Of a DNA stretch of 64,000 nucleotides, positions 36,318-44,381 are shown piece after piece (the first letter of the stretch is position 1; every line of letters starts with the position of its first letter). Where the stretch lies: NCBI GenBank assembly GCA_003134695.1, contig PLCB01000009.1, forward strand, positions 20,884 to 84,883. The letters run 5' to 3'. Both the position numbers and the translations under genes were made by a program. The notes below the pieces were generated by a model. The model saw only the letters and a program-made list of their open reading frames with translations. It did no database searches and had not been told where the DNA came from. The DNA comes from Candidatus Zemynaea palustris (GTDB lineage Bacteria > Vulcanimicrobiota > Vulcanimicrobiia > Vulcanimicrobiales > Vulcanimicrobiaceae).

Positions 36318-36887
36318 ATGTTGCTGGACCGCTATCTGTTGTTTGCGGTGGCCAAGCCGTATGGAACGCTCGCGCTCCCATTTGTGGCGCTTGGTCCATG
36401 GCTCTTGGCTCCGCATCCCGCCGACATGCTTGTATCTGCGACGCCGATCATCGCGTGGTTCGCGGGCTCGTTCGCCTTCAGCCGGCTCGTCCGGGACGGA
36501 GAAATCGGCGCGCTCCGGGCCTCGGGCTGCACGCTGTCACGAATGCTAATCGGGCCGCTTTTCTTTGCGACGCTTTTTGCATTGGTAGCGGTAGGGATCG
36601 CTTCCCTCCTCGGGTTTCAGGGACCGGGGATACTGCGAAGTACGCAAGCCTTGGCATCAGTGCTTATTCTGGCAACTCTTCTGCCCTTGTCTGTGCGGTT
36701 TGCCAAAGGCGACGCGTACCTGCCGTCAGGCTTTGGAATCTTGCTGCTTGGCCTCTTCGAAGGCCTCGTTGCAGTTGCATGGGCGACGGCGAGCGGACCG
36801 TGGACTGGAACAGTCCGCGTGGCAGTTCTAGACTTGGCCGCGGTCGGAAGCGTCATCTACTTCGTTCGCTGGGCCGAACGATGGTAG
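36318..36887 (+). CDS. LptF/LptG permease-like membrane protein, short form
   Basis: 189 residues with about five hydrophobic helices. The segment FSRLVRDGEIGALRASGCTLSRMLIGPLFFATLFALVAV fits the LptF/LptG cytoplasmic loop (E-x2-ALRASG-x2-x2-R) that couples to the LptB ATPase. Normal LptF/G proteins have about 360 residues with a periplasmic beta-jellyroll domain between helix sets; that domain is missing here. It could be a degenerate copy or a distinct short transporter subunit carried as cargo. Confidence 0.5.
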   Translation: MLLDRYLLFAVAKPYGTLALPFVALGPWLLAPHPADMLVSATPIIAWFAGSFAFSRLVRDGEIGALRASGCTLSRMLIGPLFFATLFALVAVGIASLLGFQGPGILRSTQALASVLILATLLPLSVRFAKGDAYLPSGFGILLLGLFEGLVAVAWATASGPWTGTVRVAVLDLAAVGSVIYFVRWAERW

Positions 36888-37384
36888 AGTGGAGCGAGGC
36901 GATGCGAAACAAGCGATCGCATGATGACCGAGAGCGTAGAGTGGTTCGCATTCGTGAAGTATTTCGGTGAGAGGATTGCGCTGTGCGCAGTGATTCAGAA
37001 ATTGTTTGTTTTTGACGGATGGCCATGACGATGGGTCGGCGAGCTCAGGAAGCATCCGACTTTGATCGTAGATATTTGACAACGACCATCGTCCCTTATA
37101 ATAGCAGAGCTTTGCTCTCACCGGATTATGTACTGGAGCGAGAATTATACTATGCGTTGAGCAAATCGCGCGTTCCCGCGTGGTTTGTAAGCAAACCGTA
37201 AGCAAGAAGAGGGCCACCGGGTTACCTGGATCGATCGCCATGATAAGACTGGACCACATCAGCGTCCGAATGTGGCTCGGGGTTGCCCTCAAGGCTGGAA
37301 AACGGCGATCCGGCGTCGAAAAACGCGGCCACCTGGTGAATTATCAGATAAGATGATGGTCGCCCTGGGTTTGGAGTAAGGCTG
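36888..37384. other. Gene-free stretch in E2
   Basis: No credible frame over about 500 bases. The portion near 37070-37160 is A+T rich compared with neighbours. No repeat or RNA gene recognised. It likely holds the promoter of the exported protein gene at 37385. Confidence 0.35.
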
Positions 37385-38191
37385 ATGCTTTACACGAGGT
37401 TCTCGTCGCGTCTGCTTGGAGTGTTGGCGTTGCTCCTCATGGCAACGCTCGCTCTTGCGCGCGCCGCGCCGCTGAATATGGATCCCGTGCTCATCGAGCG
37501 GGATGCCGTCGCCCGGGGCGCTGGTGGCGTAGCCGCTACTCAGATCCTCGCGGCATTTCTTGCCAAAGATGCCGGTGAGCTCGAGCGCACGCGGCTGGCG
37601 AAACAGTTCGACTCGCTTACGGTCGCCGTGCATTATTCGAGCGGCATCCTCGACTGCCCGGCGAATCCTCGGCGCTGCGAACAGGTCACGCTGACGCTTT
37701 ATGGTTGGCAAGCGAACCAGCCATCACTGCTCGGCCGGGTTCGGTTTTCCTTGGAAGATCTGGTTCCGCACGATCGAGCGCAAGCAATGCGACTCGAACG
37801 CAGCTCGGCGGCGGGTCTCACGGCGGTCGTGGAACGCCTCGTCTATTACAATGGCCGCTTCGCGGCAGAGGTTTGGCTCTTGGTACGTCCCGACGAAAGC
37901 ATGGCGAAGGGGCAACTCCCTCGGGCCCCCGGAATGGACCCGGGCGCGGCAGGCAAACGACTGCAACGACAGCTGCTTGCGGAAGAAGGCTTCTTCTTGG
38001 CCGATAGCAGCATGAACTCCGACGTTTCTGGGCCCGCGATTCCGGAAGTTACTCGCTGGTTTCACCTGCTCGGCTTCTTGACACCGCAGAACGTCGATAC
38101 GATCGGGCCGTCGACCGTGTGGCTTCTCAGCAGTATGTTGGGCATCGACCCGTCGCGCGACATACCGGCTTCTCCGACGCAGGGTCGTTAA
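37385..38191 (+). CDS. Exported protein of unknown function
   Basis: 268 residues with a signal peptide (LLGVLALLLMATLALARAAP). The mature part includes AKQFDSLTVAVHYSSGILDCPANPRRCEQVTLTLYGWQ (two cysteines close together), a beta-rich middle and a C-terminal helical part FFLADSSMNSDVSGPAIPEVTRWFHLLGFLTPQNVDTIGPSTVWLL. No known family; probably envelope-located. Confidence 0.62.
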   Translation: MLYTRFSSRLLGVLALLLMATLALARAAPLNMDPVLIERDAVARGAGGVAATQILAAFLAKDAGELERTRLAKQFDSLTVAVHYSSGILDCPANPRRCEQVTLTLYGWQANQPSLLGRVRFSLEDLVPHDRAQAMRLERSSAAGLTAVVERLVYYNGRFAAEVWLLVRPDESMAKGQLPRAPGMDPGAAGKRLQRQLLAEEGFFLADSSMNSDVSGPAIPEVTRWFHLLGFLTPQNVDTIGPSTVWLLSSMLGIDPSRDIPASPTQGR

Positions 38192-38304
38192 GCCGCAGGC
38201 GCGGGATTGCGGTGCCAACGCTGCTTCAGCACCGAGGTGACGACGCGGTGATACCGGCAGAAAGCCAGCTTGCTATAGGATTGGGAAGCGCAAGCACATT
38301 ACCG

Positions 38305-38931
38305 CTATCGAACGATTGCACTCAAAATGCGCGTCCTGTCATCTTTGCTAAGCGTATCGATCTCGAGAAGGATCACAGAGACCTTCCCGATCGTTTTCGC
38401 AGAAATATGCCGGATGGATACGCCTGGAGTGTCGGGAAGTACGATAAGCGGTTGAGCGTCCGGTTTTCCAATGATAGATCGCTCTAAAAAAAACCGAAGG
38501 CCATTGTTTAAATGAGCCGCTATTACGACGCTTTGGCCGTCGTTAGTAATCCAAGCACTGTCGACAGTTGCGATGCCAGCAAGCTCGTGGACAAGATCAA
38601 CCGCCGATTGGTCAGCGTAAGGTGAGGTCAGTTGGCGTAAAGGTGAATACGAGACGTGGGTCCCAGTGATGCGCGCTAGCGCGTTGGCGAGACTATCGCC
38701 CATCGCGGAAAGATTGACGTTGCGAGCAGCAACTGTTGCACCGGCGAGAGCCAAGAGGACTGAAAAAGTGAGAATTGATCGATACGCGAGGACTTGAACT
38801 CGACGACGGCGTGAGGCCTGGTCGAGCAATTCGCTAAAACGCGGTTTACTAAAAGGCGGAGCCGCAACGCGAAAAAATGCATCACGCGCGGCATTCAAGT
38901 GGTCGGATAACTGTTCTTCAGAGAGTTTCAT
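38305..38931 (-). CDS. Probable anti-sigma factor-like single-pass membrane protein
   Basis: The ATG at 38931 overlaps the 3' end of the ECF sigma gene by 14 bases and gives 208 residues. The first 60 residues are cytoplasmic-like (LSEEQLSDHLNAARDAFFRVAAPPFSKPRFSELLDQASRRRR). A single transmembrane helix follows (YRSILTFSVLLALAGATVAA), then an extracytoplasmic domain that includes SAVDLVHELAGIATVDSAWITNDGQSVVIAAHL. The order sigma gene then membrane protein, with overlapping starts, is the usual sigma/anti-sigma arrangement. The classical ZAS motif is not obvious, so the role is inferred mainly from context. Confidence 0.6.
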   Translation of the reverse strand: MKLSEEQLSDHLNAARDAFFRVAAPPFSKPRFSELLDQASRRRRVQVLAYRSILTFSVLLALAGATVAARNVNLSAMGDSLANALARITGTHVSYSPLRQLTSPYADQSAVDLVHELAGIATVDSAWITNDGQSVVIAAHLNNGLRFFLERSIIGKPDAQPLIVLPDTPGVSIRHISAKTIGKVSVILLEIDTLSKDDRTRILSAIVR

Positions 38932-39481
38932 ATGCGCCCACTCCAACGGTTTCATCGGTCGCGTCGTAATGCCGAAAAGATTCACCTAACTCTTCCGCGA
39001 GTTTCACGCGAGCGCGGTGTACGCGATATCGCACGGTGCCAGCCGGGATTCTCAGGATGTCCGCCGCCTCGCCGCTCGAATATCCGAGCAGTGCCGTCAA
39101 GACGATCGCTTCTCTGAATGGCTTCTGCAGCAAAGAGATTGCATTTAGCACCAAAACGACATTTTCGTGTGAGGGCTCAATCGGTGCATGCCGATTGAGC
39201 GAATTATAGTGAGCGCGCATTCGGCGACGTTCTTTTGCTACGGCGCGTAGCAATATCTTCGTGAACCAGACCTTGAACGACTCAACCTTCCTGAGGCGGT
39301 GGACGTGCAGGGCACACGCAAGGCAGGCGTTCTGGGTCGCCTCTTCGGCGATGCTCGAGTCGCCGCAGAACGCGAATGCTATTCGAAATGCTCGCGGCCA
39401 AAGGTCGGCCACGAGGCATTCGATGCCTTCGCGCGACCCCGTGATAGCGTCGGCTACTTGCTCATCAGTTACAAGGTCCAT
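38918..39481 (-). CDS. ECF-type sigma-70 factor
   Basis: 187 residues. Region 2 reads LVADLWPRAFRIAFAFCGDSSIAEEATQNACLACALHVHRL with a core-binding/-10 pattern. Region 4 reads LLQKPFREAIVLTALLGYSSGEAADILRIPAGTVRYRVHRARVKLAEEL, the helix-turn-helix that recognises the -35 element. The gene precedes and overlaps the putative anti-sigma gene. A 71-bp repeat lies 65 bases upstream (39546-39616) and could include its promoter. It may control expression of exported cargo genes in the island. Confidence 0.85.
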   Translation of the reverse strand: MDLVTDEQVADAITGSREGIECLVADLWPRAFRIAFAFCGDSSIAEEATQNACLACALHVHRLRKVESFKVWFTKILLRAVAKERRRMRAHYNSLNRHAPIEPSHENVVLVLNAISLLQKPFREAIVLTALLGYSSGEAADILRIPAGTVRYRVHRARVKLAEELGESFRHYDATDETVGVGAYETL

Positions 39482-39545
39482 CTTTGATATAGAGGCTCGG
39501 AAGGGCCGGTTCGTTGGCAGTCCGCGCTGCCGCGATTCTGCGACA

Positions 39546-39616
39546 GACGAACTTTTTTCGCCGAATTAGGTCCGCCTAAGCGCGGGATGCAGGGGATCGC
39601 CAACTCGATGACCGGA
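39546..39616. repeat. Direct repeat R1, copy A (partner 52094-52164)
   Basis: About 71 bp at roughly 80% identity with 52094-52164 in the same orientation, 12.5 kb apart. The core shared run includes aattaggtccg, cgcgggatgcaggg and atcgccaa. Nothing coding overlaps either copy. It may be the end of an older element, or a promoter block upstream of the sigma gene. Confidence 0.7.
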
Positions 39617-39857
39617 CGCAACTCCGTTCATGCACTTCCTCGACGCGCGCGGCTGGGGCGGCGTGCAGCTCGGCGGCGGCGCGGCTCGCGGCTTGGGATC
39701 TCTACCGCGGCTCGTTGCCCTCGGTCCCGAGCCCGAGCGAATCGACGCGCTGCTCCGGAAGGCGGCCGGCTAAAGTCACCGCGCCGGCGGGCGCCTCCTT
39801 CGGCGGTCGCCGGCGCCGTCAAGCGGTCCACGGGTTAGGCCTCAGGCGCCTCAAAGT

Positions 39858-39914
39858 GGCGGCACCCCTCCGGGCGGGTTGCGGGGCGTGGGTTGCGGGG
39901 GTCGTTGGGGGGCC
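39858..39914. repeat. G+C-rich repeat R2, copy A (partner 41308-41367)
   Basis: About 57 bp containing ggcggcacccctccgggcg, the run gggttgcggggcg and gtcgttggggggcc, closely matching 41308-41367. The two copies flank the AbiJ-type gene and its small upstream ORF. Composition is strikingly richer in G+C than nearby sequence. Confidence 0.75.
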
Positions 39915-39925
39915 AGGTAGGCTGT

Positions 39926-40828
39926 TCAAACCGGCTGGGCGTTATGCGATTCGATCAGGAAGACAGCCAACGCCGACGCAGCTCCGGCTGCCAGCCTCGC
40001 GTGGCGCGCTTCAAGAGTCGCACTGCCGGACGTCTTGCCGTGTCCGGTTCCGTAAAGATTGCGAATCTCGGCAAGTCCCGAGGCTAGTCCGCCAAGGCTC
40101 GCCAGTATCTTCGCGATCGCATTCTCTGTCGAGGCTTGATTTGCGATCTGCTCTGGCGTTTGGCTAAGGGCTGAGCGTGCTTTTCTTACGAGTGCCGGCA
40201 TGGATTCAGTATTCGTGTATTCCACGCCTCGCGCATCGAGAATCGTCTTGCAAACCGTCTCTACCAGTTCTTTAGCGGTTCCGATGGCCAGGTCAGGCTC
40301 GGTGGCGATCGCAGCTTCCATGCGATTGATCTGCCTCGCGGTATATGCCGGATCGGTGACTGCGATAATATCCTTCGCGGCCGCGAGTCCTGGATTTGGA
40401 ACCGTACCGACATAGCGCGCGGCATAAACTGGGTGTCCTGAAAGTACTGTGCTCTCGAAGAGCCTGAAGCCGTCGCGAATTAGAAGCTCATTGTACATCG
40501 AGCAAAGCCGCGAGCACTCACCGACGTCCTGCCGTACCATTGGGTGAAGTGTCTCGCACAAAAAATTCAGGAACTGATCGTCGTCGCCGCTGGACAAACC
40601 GAAGCGATCGTCGTAGAAAACCCACGAATCGCTCCAATCGTTGTTCCTCACGGTGTGCTGAACAATATCGCCACGCGCTGTCTCAAATCTAGAATCGTTC
40701 GATGGAAACTCATCAAGAGCATAGAGTCGGGAGAGAAATTCAGGCTCATCAAGCCTTCCGCTCCAGCGAACGCCCATGCCGATCAATGCGTCCGCGATAT
40801 CGCGCCTAGTGATCGCTGTAATGAGCAC
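39926..40828 (-). CDS. AbiJ-type abortive infection protein
   Basis: 300 residues. The N-terminal half resembles the AbiJ N-terminal domain type 3: ITRRDIADALIGMGVRWSGRLDEPEFLSRLYALDEFPSNDSRFETARGDIVQH, then NNDWSDSWVFYDDRF and FLCETLHPMVRQD. The C-terminal half matches the abortive infection C-terminal family: AKELVETVCKTILDARG and IRNLYGTGHGKTSG followed by RHARLAAGAASALAVFLIESH. Such proteins are thought to protect populations from phage by toxicity upon infection. The gene lies between two copies of repeat R2. Full length and undamaged by eye. Confidence 0.8.
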   Translation of the reverse strand: MLITAITRRDIADALIGMGVRWSGRLDEPEFLSRLYALDEFPSNDSRFETARGDIVQHTVRNNDWSDSWVFYDDRFGLSSGDDDQFLNFLCETLHPMVRQDVGECSRLCSMYNELLIRDGFRLFESTVLSGHPVYAARYVGTVPNPGLAAAKDIIAVTDPAYTARQINRMEAAIATEPDLAIGTAKELVETVCKTILDARGVEYTNTESMPALVRKARSALSQTPEQIANQASTENAIAKILASLGGLASGLAEIRNLYGTGHGKTSGSATLEARHARLAAGAASALAVFLIESHNAQPV

Positions 40829-40830
40829 CG

Positions 40831-41022
40831 TTATGGTGCCATGATTTGGTCAGGATTGTTCCCGGCATCGTGTGGGTTTTCGTCGATCGAGGGTTTCGGT
40901 GAATCTGGCCGGGGACTGAAGGCCGCTAGTAATTTTTCGCGGGCTTTCGTCCAGCGCGCTCCCGCGAAGATGCCCACCCATTTCTCGAACGGGCGACCAG
41001 TTCGTTCAAATGCATTACCCAT
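40831..41022 (-). CDS. Small ORF directly upstream of the AbiJ-type gene
   Basis: The ATG at 41022 gives 63 residues, with its stop 2 bases before the AbiJ start. The frame remains open and protein-like for another 26 codons upstream (reading RSVLVASPATAIRFIND) to a TAG at about 41103, without a standard start and without a good ribosome site. It may therefore be the tail of a truncated gene rather than a real small protein. Helical, basic sequence (GIFAGARWTKAREKLLAAF); no family recognised. Confidence 0.35.
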   Translation of the reverse strand: MGNAFERTGRPFEKWVGIFAGARWTKAREKLLAAFSPRPDSPKPSIDENPHDAGNNPDQIMAP

Positions 41023-41270
41023 GTCATTGATAAACCTGATTGCAGTCGCCGGGGATGCAACCAGAACTGATCGGAGGCTTCGCTCTATCCGGCTTTGATC
41101 GAACTAATCGCCGACCAGCCGCGCAATTGAGCTCTTAGCCTGCGGTGGTTCCCGTGATGCTGAGGTACAAAGCATCCGCGTACTTGTATGAGGCCCTTGG
41201 CGATACTCTTGATCGCGCTGGTTCTCCGTCGCGACCTGCGCAACGCCCGCGGCGCCTCCGCCCGCCCGCA

Positions 41271-41359
41271 AACGACTGGCGCAGCCCGCACAGCGGAGCA
41301 CGCCGCAGGCGGCACCCCTCCGGGGGGCGGGTTGCGGGGCGCGGGTTGCGCCAGTCGTT
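41271..41359. repeat. Long G+C-rich imperfect hairpin containing repeat R2 copy B
   Basis: The left arm 41271-41289 (aacgactggcgcagcccgc) pairs with the right arm 41341-41359, 18 of 19 positions plus one G-T. Between them lies the R2 repeat (41308-41367 overlaps the right arm), itself able to pair internally (ggcggcacccctcc with gggggcgggttgc). Such a large cruciform-forming block without coding capacity is unusual for this window. Possible roles are a terminator, a structured single-stranded recombination site, or a non-autonomous repeat. Confidence 0.65.
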
Positions 41360-41590
41360 GGGGGGCCTCGATTACCCACCGGCCGCGCGTGGGGCGGCTT
41401 AGCGGAGCCGGCCGAGCGGCCTCGACGCTGCACAGCGGCCCTACAGCTTCGGTCTAGCGGCGTCGGGCCTGGCATGTGTGCTATATTTGGAGCAACGCAC
41501 CCTCGATACGAGGGTCCTCTTATCTGAAGAACTGTCCCGCATCCAGTTCCGCAACGGCGTGGACGTTCAATTCTTACACAAGGTGATAGA

Positions 41591-42322
41591 TTGGCTAACT
41601 TAACCGTTGTGCCGGGCGGTCTTCCGCCAAAGCGGCCGTTTTCGATGAATGCGCGCGGCGTTGCAAAGTACATGATCGCAAGTCCGTACGCGGCTCGCAA
41701 AGTCGTCGAGGATTATGCGTTCCCTAAAGAAGAAACTCCGAAAATCATCACGCCGACGCCTGCCAAGGATGTAGTTTGGCAGTATTTCCGCAGAGGCCAG
41801 GACGAGCAAACGCTCCACGACGCAATCGCAGCCTATGGAGTCAAACCGATCTCGGAGACCCCGGTGGCTCGGAGTCGGCGACTCGGAGCCCTTAACGCCG
41901 CGAAGATCCTTCTGAAGTTCGGGCAGGCATTCCGGGTGACGGACGTTCGACGCAAAACCTGCCTAATCACGATAGAAGGCCTCCCGGTGCGTGCTTCAAT
42001 CGATTTCTTTTGCAAGGCTTCGAACGACGGAAAAATTCTCGCCATGATCTTTAATGTCGCAGCAGAGGTCTCCGACAACCACGCGAAACTTGAGCACTAC
42101 GCCCGCGTTGAGAGTGAAATCGCTTGGCAGGCCACGCGCCTACATATGCCTTCAACCGACGAGATTTGGTATGTCGACCTTCTTTCAGAGAAAGTAGTGC
42201 GCCGGCATAAGACGTCGCTCAAGGCGGCTTGGCGAAATATCGAGACGACTGCGGACAACATTTTGATTGCGTACAATACGCTAATAGCGCGACGAGCACG
42301 TGAACGACGGCTTGGCGCATAG
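41591..42322 (+). CDS. Hypothetical soluble protein, accessory-island type
   Basis: TTG start at 41591 after AAGGTG; 243 residues. The central part (ALNAAKILLKFGQAFRVTDVRRKTCLITIEGLPVRASIDFFCKASNDGKILAMIFNVAAE) has the strand-turn-strand layout seen in PD-(D/E)XK-like folds, with an Asp in a plausible place, but the expected lysine is not seen. C-terminal KAAWRNIETTADNILIAYN is helical. It may be a defence-associated accessory protein because it follows the AbiJ-type locus. Not recognised. Confidence 0.55.
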   Translation: MANLTVVPGGLPPKRPFSMNARGVAKYMIASPYAARKVVEDYAFPKEETPKIITPTPAKDVVWQYFRRGQDEQTLHDAIAAYGVKPISETPVARSRRLGALNAAKILLKFGQAFRVTDVRRKTCLITIEGLPVRASIDFFCKASNDGKILAMIFNVAAEVSDNHAKLEHYARVESEIAWQATRLHMPSTDEIWYVDLLSEKVVRRHKTSLKAAWRNIETTADNILIAYNTLIARRARERRLGA

Positions 42323-42373
42323 AGGCCGATGGCGAAGTGAGTCCTTTCGCTCGGGTTCGTTCGCAGCTATCGT

Positions 42374-43130
42374 TTGCCAACTCAAGTGAACGCTATTTCC
42401 ACGCTCTGTGCGGATGACTTGAGTCGGGTAATTCGGGCAACCGAAGCTTATTTCGCTGCTACTCGCGCTCCTGAGCGGTCTCGATTCGCGCGCGAAAGGG
42501 TGGGTGTGAAATGCAGCACTTCGCTCAAGAAGGCATACTTGTCGGCTTCTTCGTCGATAATTTTAGGTCATGCGGTCCTCCAGACAATGGACTCCCTGCT
42601 CGGCCAGAACTCGTGGGCCGACGTCGCCGAGGCGCTCGACATTCCCGTCAACGTCGATCGCTTGGCGAAGGTCGGCCTCGACGATTGCGGCATCGACCCG
42701 GACCTGCTCGTCGAGTGCGGCCTCCTCACACTGCGCCTCGTGATGATCCAGTTCCGTCGCCTCGCGGCGGTCGTCATCGACCGCAAAGATTCGAAAACCG
42801 GGCGCGCCCACAAGAGCACGGCGATCCAGGCGTACGGCGCGCGCGCAGCACATGGCGGAATTGCTATATCTGGGCGACAAGGACGCCGCCGGCAACCGCG
42901 GCGTCGTGCGCGTGACGCCGCCCGTCTACACGAAGCAGCTAAAGCCGTTCGTGCAGATCGTCTACCTCGCGACGCAGCTGACGTTCGAGCTTGCGAAATA
43001 CGCGCAGTCGCTTTTCGGCTCCAAGGACTTGCGCTTCCCTTACCGTGTCAACAGTTCTCTCGTGCTCGGCGAGGAGCGCCGCACGATCCTCCAGCGCCGT
43101 CTCGACGAACTCGAGAGCCGCGAGGCATGA
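42374..43130 (+). pseudogene. Hypothetical gene with apparent frameshift near 42845
   Basis: Two frames together read as one protein. The first covers WADVAEALDIPVNVDRLAKVGLDDCGIDPDLLVECGLLTLRLVMIQFRRLAAVVIDRKDSK. The second, starting around 42852, covers MAELLYLGDKDAAGNRGVVRVTPPVYTKQLKPFVQIVYLATQLTFELAKYAQSLFG and ends DELESREA at 43130. The first frame otherwise runs on into arginine-rich nonsense to 43267. A one-base indel near 42845 would join them. An alternative is two genes with an abnormal overlap. Local G+C is higher than in the preceding gene. Family unknown. Confidence 0.5.
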
Positions 43131-43307
43131 GCGGCACGGCCGCGGCGATCGGAGCGAAAACGTGCCGCCGCGCGCGAACCTCTGCGTCGAAATGTCCGGA
43201 CCCCCTTGCTATACGCGGACCATCACACCCGCAGGTGGCTCCGCGGACAAACGCGCGCGACCTTTGACCAAACCTCTCCCCATTTTGGTCGGAGAATGAC
43301 GAACAAA

Positions 43308-43329
43308 GACGAGGTTTGACGGCCTCGTC
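43308..43329 (-). terminator. Terminator downstream of the tRNA-Ala 3' half
   Basis: On the minus strand a perfect 7-bp stem GACGAGG/CCTCGTC with an 8-base loop is followed by TTTGTT. It is about 60 bases beyond the CCA of the tRNA-Ala fragment, so the fragment seems to have kept its native downstream context. Confidence 0.75.
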
Positions 43330-43383
43330 CTTCTCCGGTGCTCTTGCTTGAAAGGCCCGTTGTGTCGGACTTTCCGCGTGATT

Positions 43384-43650
43384 TCAATGGTGGAGATGGG
43401 GGGACTCGAACCCCCGACCCCTTACATGCGAAATAGAAACAACCATTTTTCGAGAGTTGTCGTAAGCCCAGGTGGCGCGGGCGAGATCCTTGCACCACCA
43501 GATGTCTCGCAATGGTTTAACCATTGCGGGGTCTAATCGAACGGTCGCCGCCTCAAGTGCGCCATGTTCCCTCCATGCGATTAAGAGGAAAGGGTCAGCG
43601 TCACTTATATTCAGCTGCTTGATTGCGCGCCTAAGATCCTTCGTGGCCAT
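43384..43650 (-). CDS. Truncated gene running into the tRNA-Ala fragment
   Basis: ATG at 43650, 4 bases after the membrane protein gene; 88 residues. About the first 66 residues look like the start of a soluble protein (DLRRAIKQLNISDADPFLLIAWREHGALEAATVRLDPAMVKPLRDIWWCKDLARATWAYDN). From roughly residue 73 the frame is simply the translated tRNA half (HVRGRGFESPHLHH). The gene appears to have been cut off by recombination at the tRNA-derived site. The pairing of a four-helix membrane protein with a second soluble gene recalls Kiwa (KwaA/KwaB), but I cannot confirm that from sequence alone. Confidence 0.5.
   Translation of the reverse strand: MATKDLRRAIKQLNISDADPFLLIAWREHGALEAATVRLDPAMVKPLRDIWWCKDLARATWAYDNSRKMVVSISHVRGRGFESPHLHH
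43388..43432 (-). other. tRNA-Ala(CGC) 3' half (anticodon loop to CCA)
   Basis: Minus strand: anticodon loop TTCGCAT (anticodon CGC), stem GTAAG, variable GGGTC, T-stem/loop GGGGG-TTCGAGT-CCCCC, acceptor 3' CATCTCC with U at position 70 (the alanine G3-U70 identity position), discriminator A, CCA. The 5' stem partner of the anticodon arm is absent, so it is not a gene. A fragment starting exactly at the anticodon loop is the classical displaced half left by recombinases that cross over in the anticodon loop. Confidence 0.82.
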
Positions 43651-43654
43651 TGTT

Positions 43655-44188
43655 TTACTCCGCTATAAGAAGTCGATTGCGTATCTTTTTCGCGTGAATG
43701 ATAGAGTTGATCCGCGGTTCTCGTTTACTCAATAAGTAGTACCGATCGTCATCATCAATCGACACGTTATAAAGCCTCCAGCCGAACAGGTAAACCCAAG
43801 GATTGATGTGCAAGAGCTCGCCGCGCGTCATGACGATGCCAACGATGATTATAAAGAGACCGTAGGCAATGTAGTCGGTCCAAATTAATTTGCCGATTAC
43901 GATAAGCGGAAGGATGTATGAGGCGATGTATCCCGTAACTTCGCCTGCTGCACCGTTTACGCGTGTTACGCGAAAGTCGCGACCCGTTACAAAGCGAACG
44001 TCGGAGAGAACGTGAACTAGCGGCAACATCATCCCTACGAATAGCACTACGAGCCATGGCGCACCGCAATCGTGCAAACCGTACAGCCGAACTGCGAGTA
44101 GAATGGGTAGCGGCGAATAAGAGCTTAAGAACAGCGCCCAATCAACATAACGCTCAGACAGCCGTTCCTTGAGACGATACCATCGCAT
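43655..44188 (-). CDS. Polytopic membrane protein, possible KwaA-like subunit
   Basis: 177 residues with four predicted helices (around SSYSPLPILLAVRLYG, APWLVVLFVGMMLPLVHVL, VTGYIASYILPLIVIGKLIW, YIAYGLFIIIVGIVMT). The C-terminal cytoplasmic tail reads NPWVYLFGWRLYNVSIDDDDRYYLLSKREPR. It is followed 4 bases later by a truncated soluble partner gene. A four-helix protein with a short acidic tail beside a soluble partner resembles KwaA of the Kiwa anti-phage system; this is a hypothesis based on architecture. The gene itself looks complete. Confidence 0.5.
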   Translation of the reverse strand: MRWYRLKERLSERYVDWALFLSSYSPLPILLAVRLYGLHDCGAPWLVVLFVGMMLPLVHVLSDVRFVTGRDFRVTRVNGAAGEVTGYIASYILPLIVIGKLIWTDYIAYGLFIIIVGIVMTRGELLHINPWVYLFGWRLYNVSIDDDDRYYLLSKREPRINSIIHAKKIRNRLLIAE

Positions 44189-44381
44189 CAGGTAGTGTCG
44201 CCGGCGCCGAGCGGCTCTCTTGACACGATATTCAGGGCACGCATCGTGAGAGCGCGCTCAGATCCGGACGGAATGTCAACCTCAAGAAAGTCATTCTCCT
44301 GGGAGAGATTCGGCGTGCGGGGGTCAGGCAGCCTTGTTGAGATCATCACGAAGCATCTTTTGAATCGCTTCGATCGACCGA

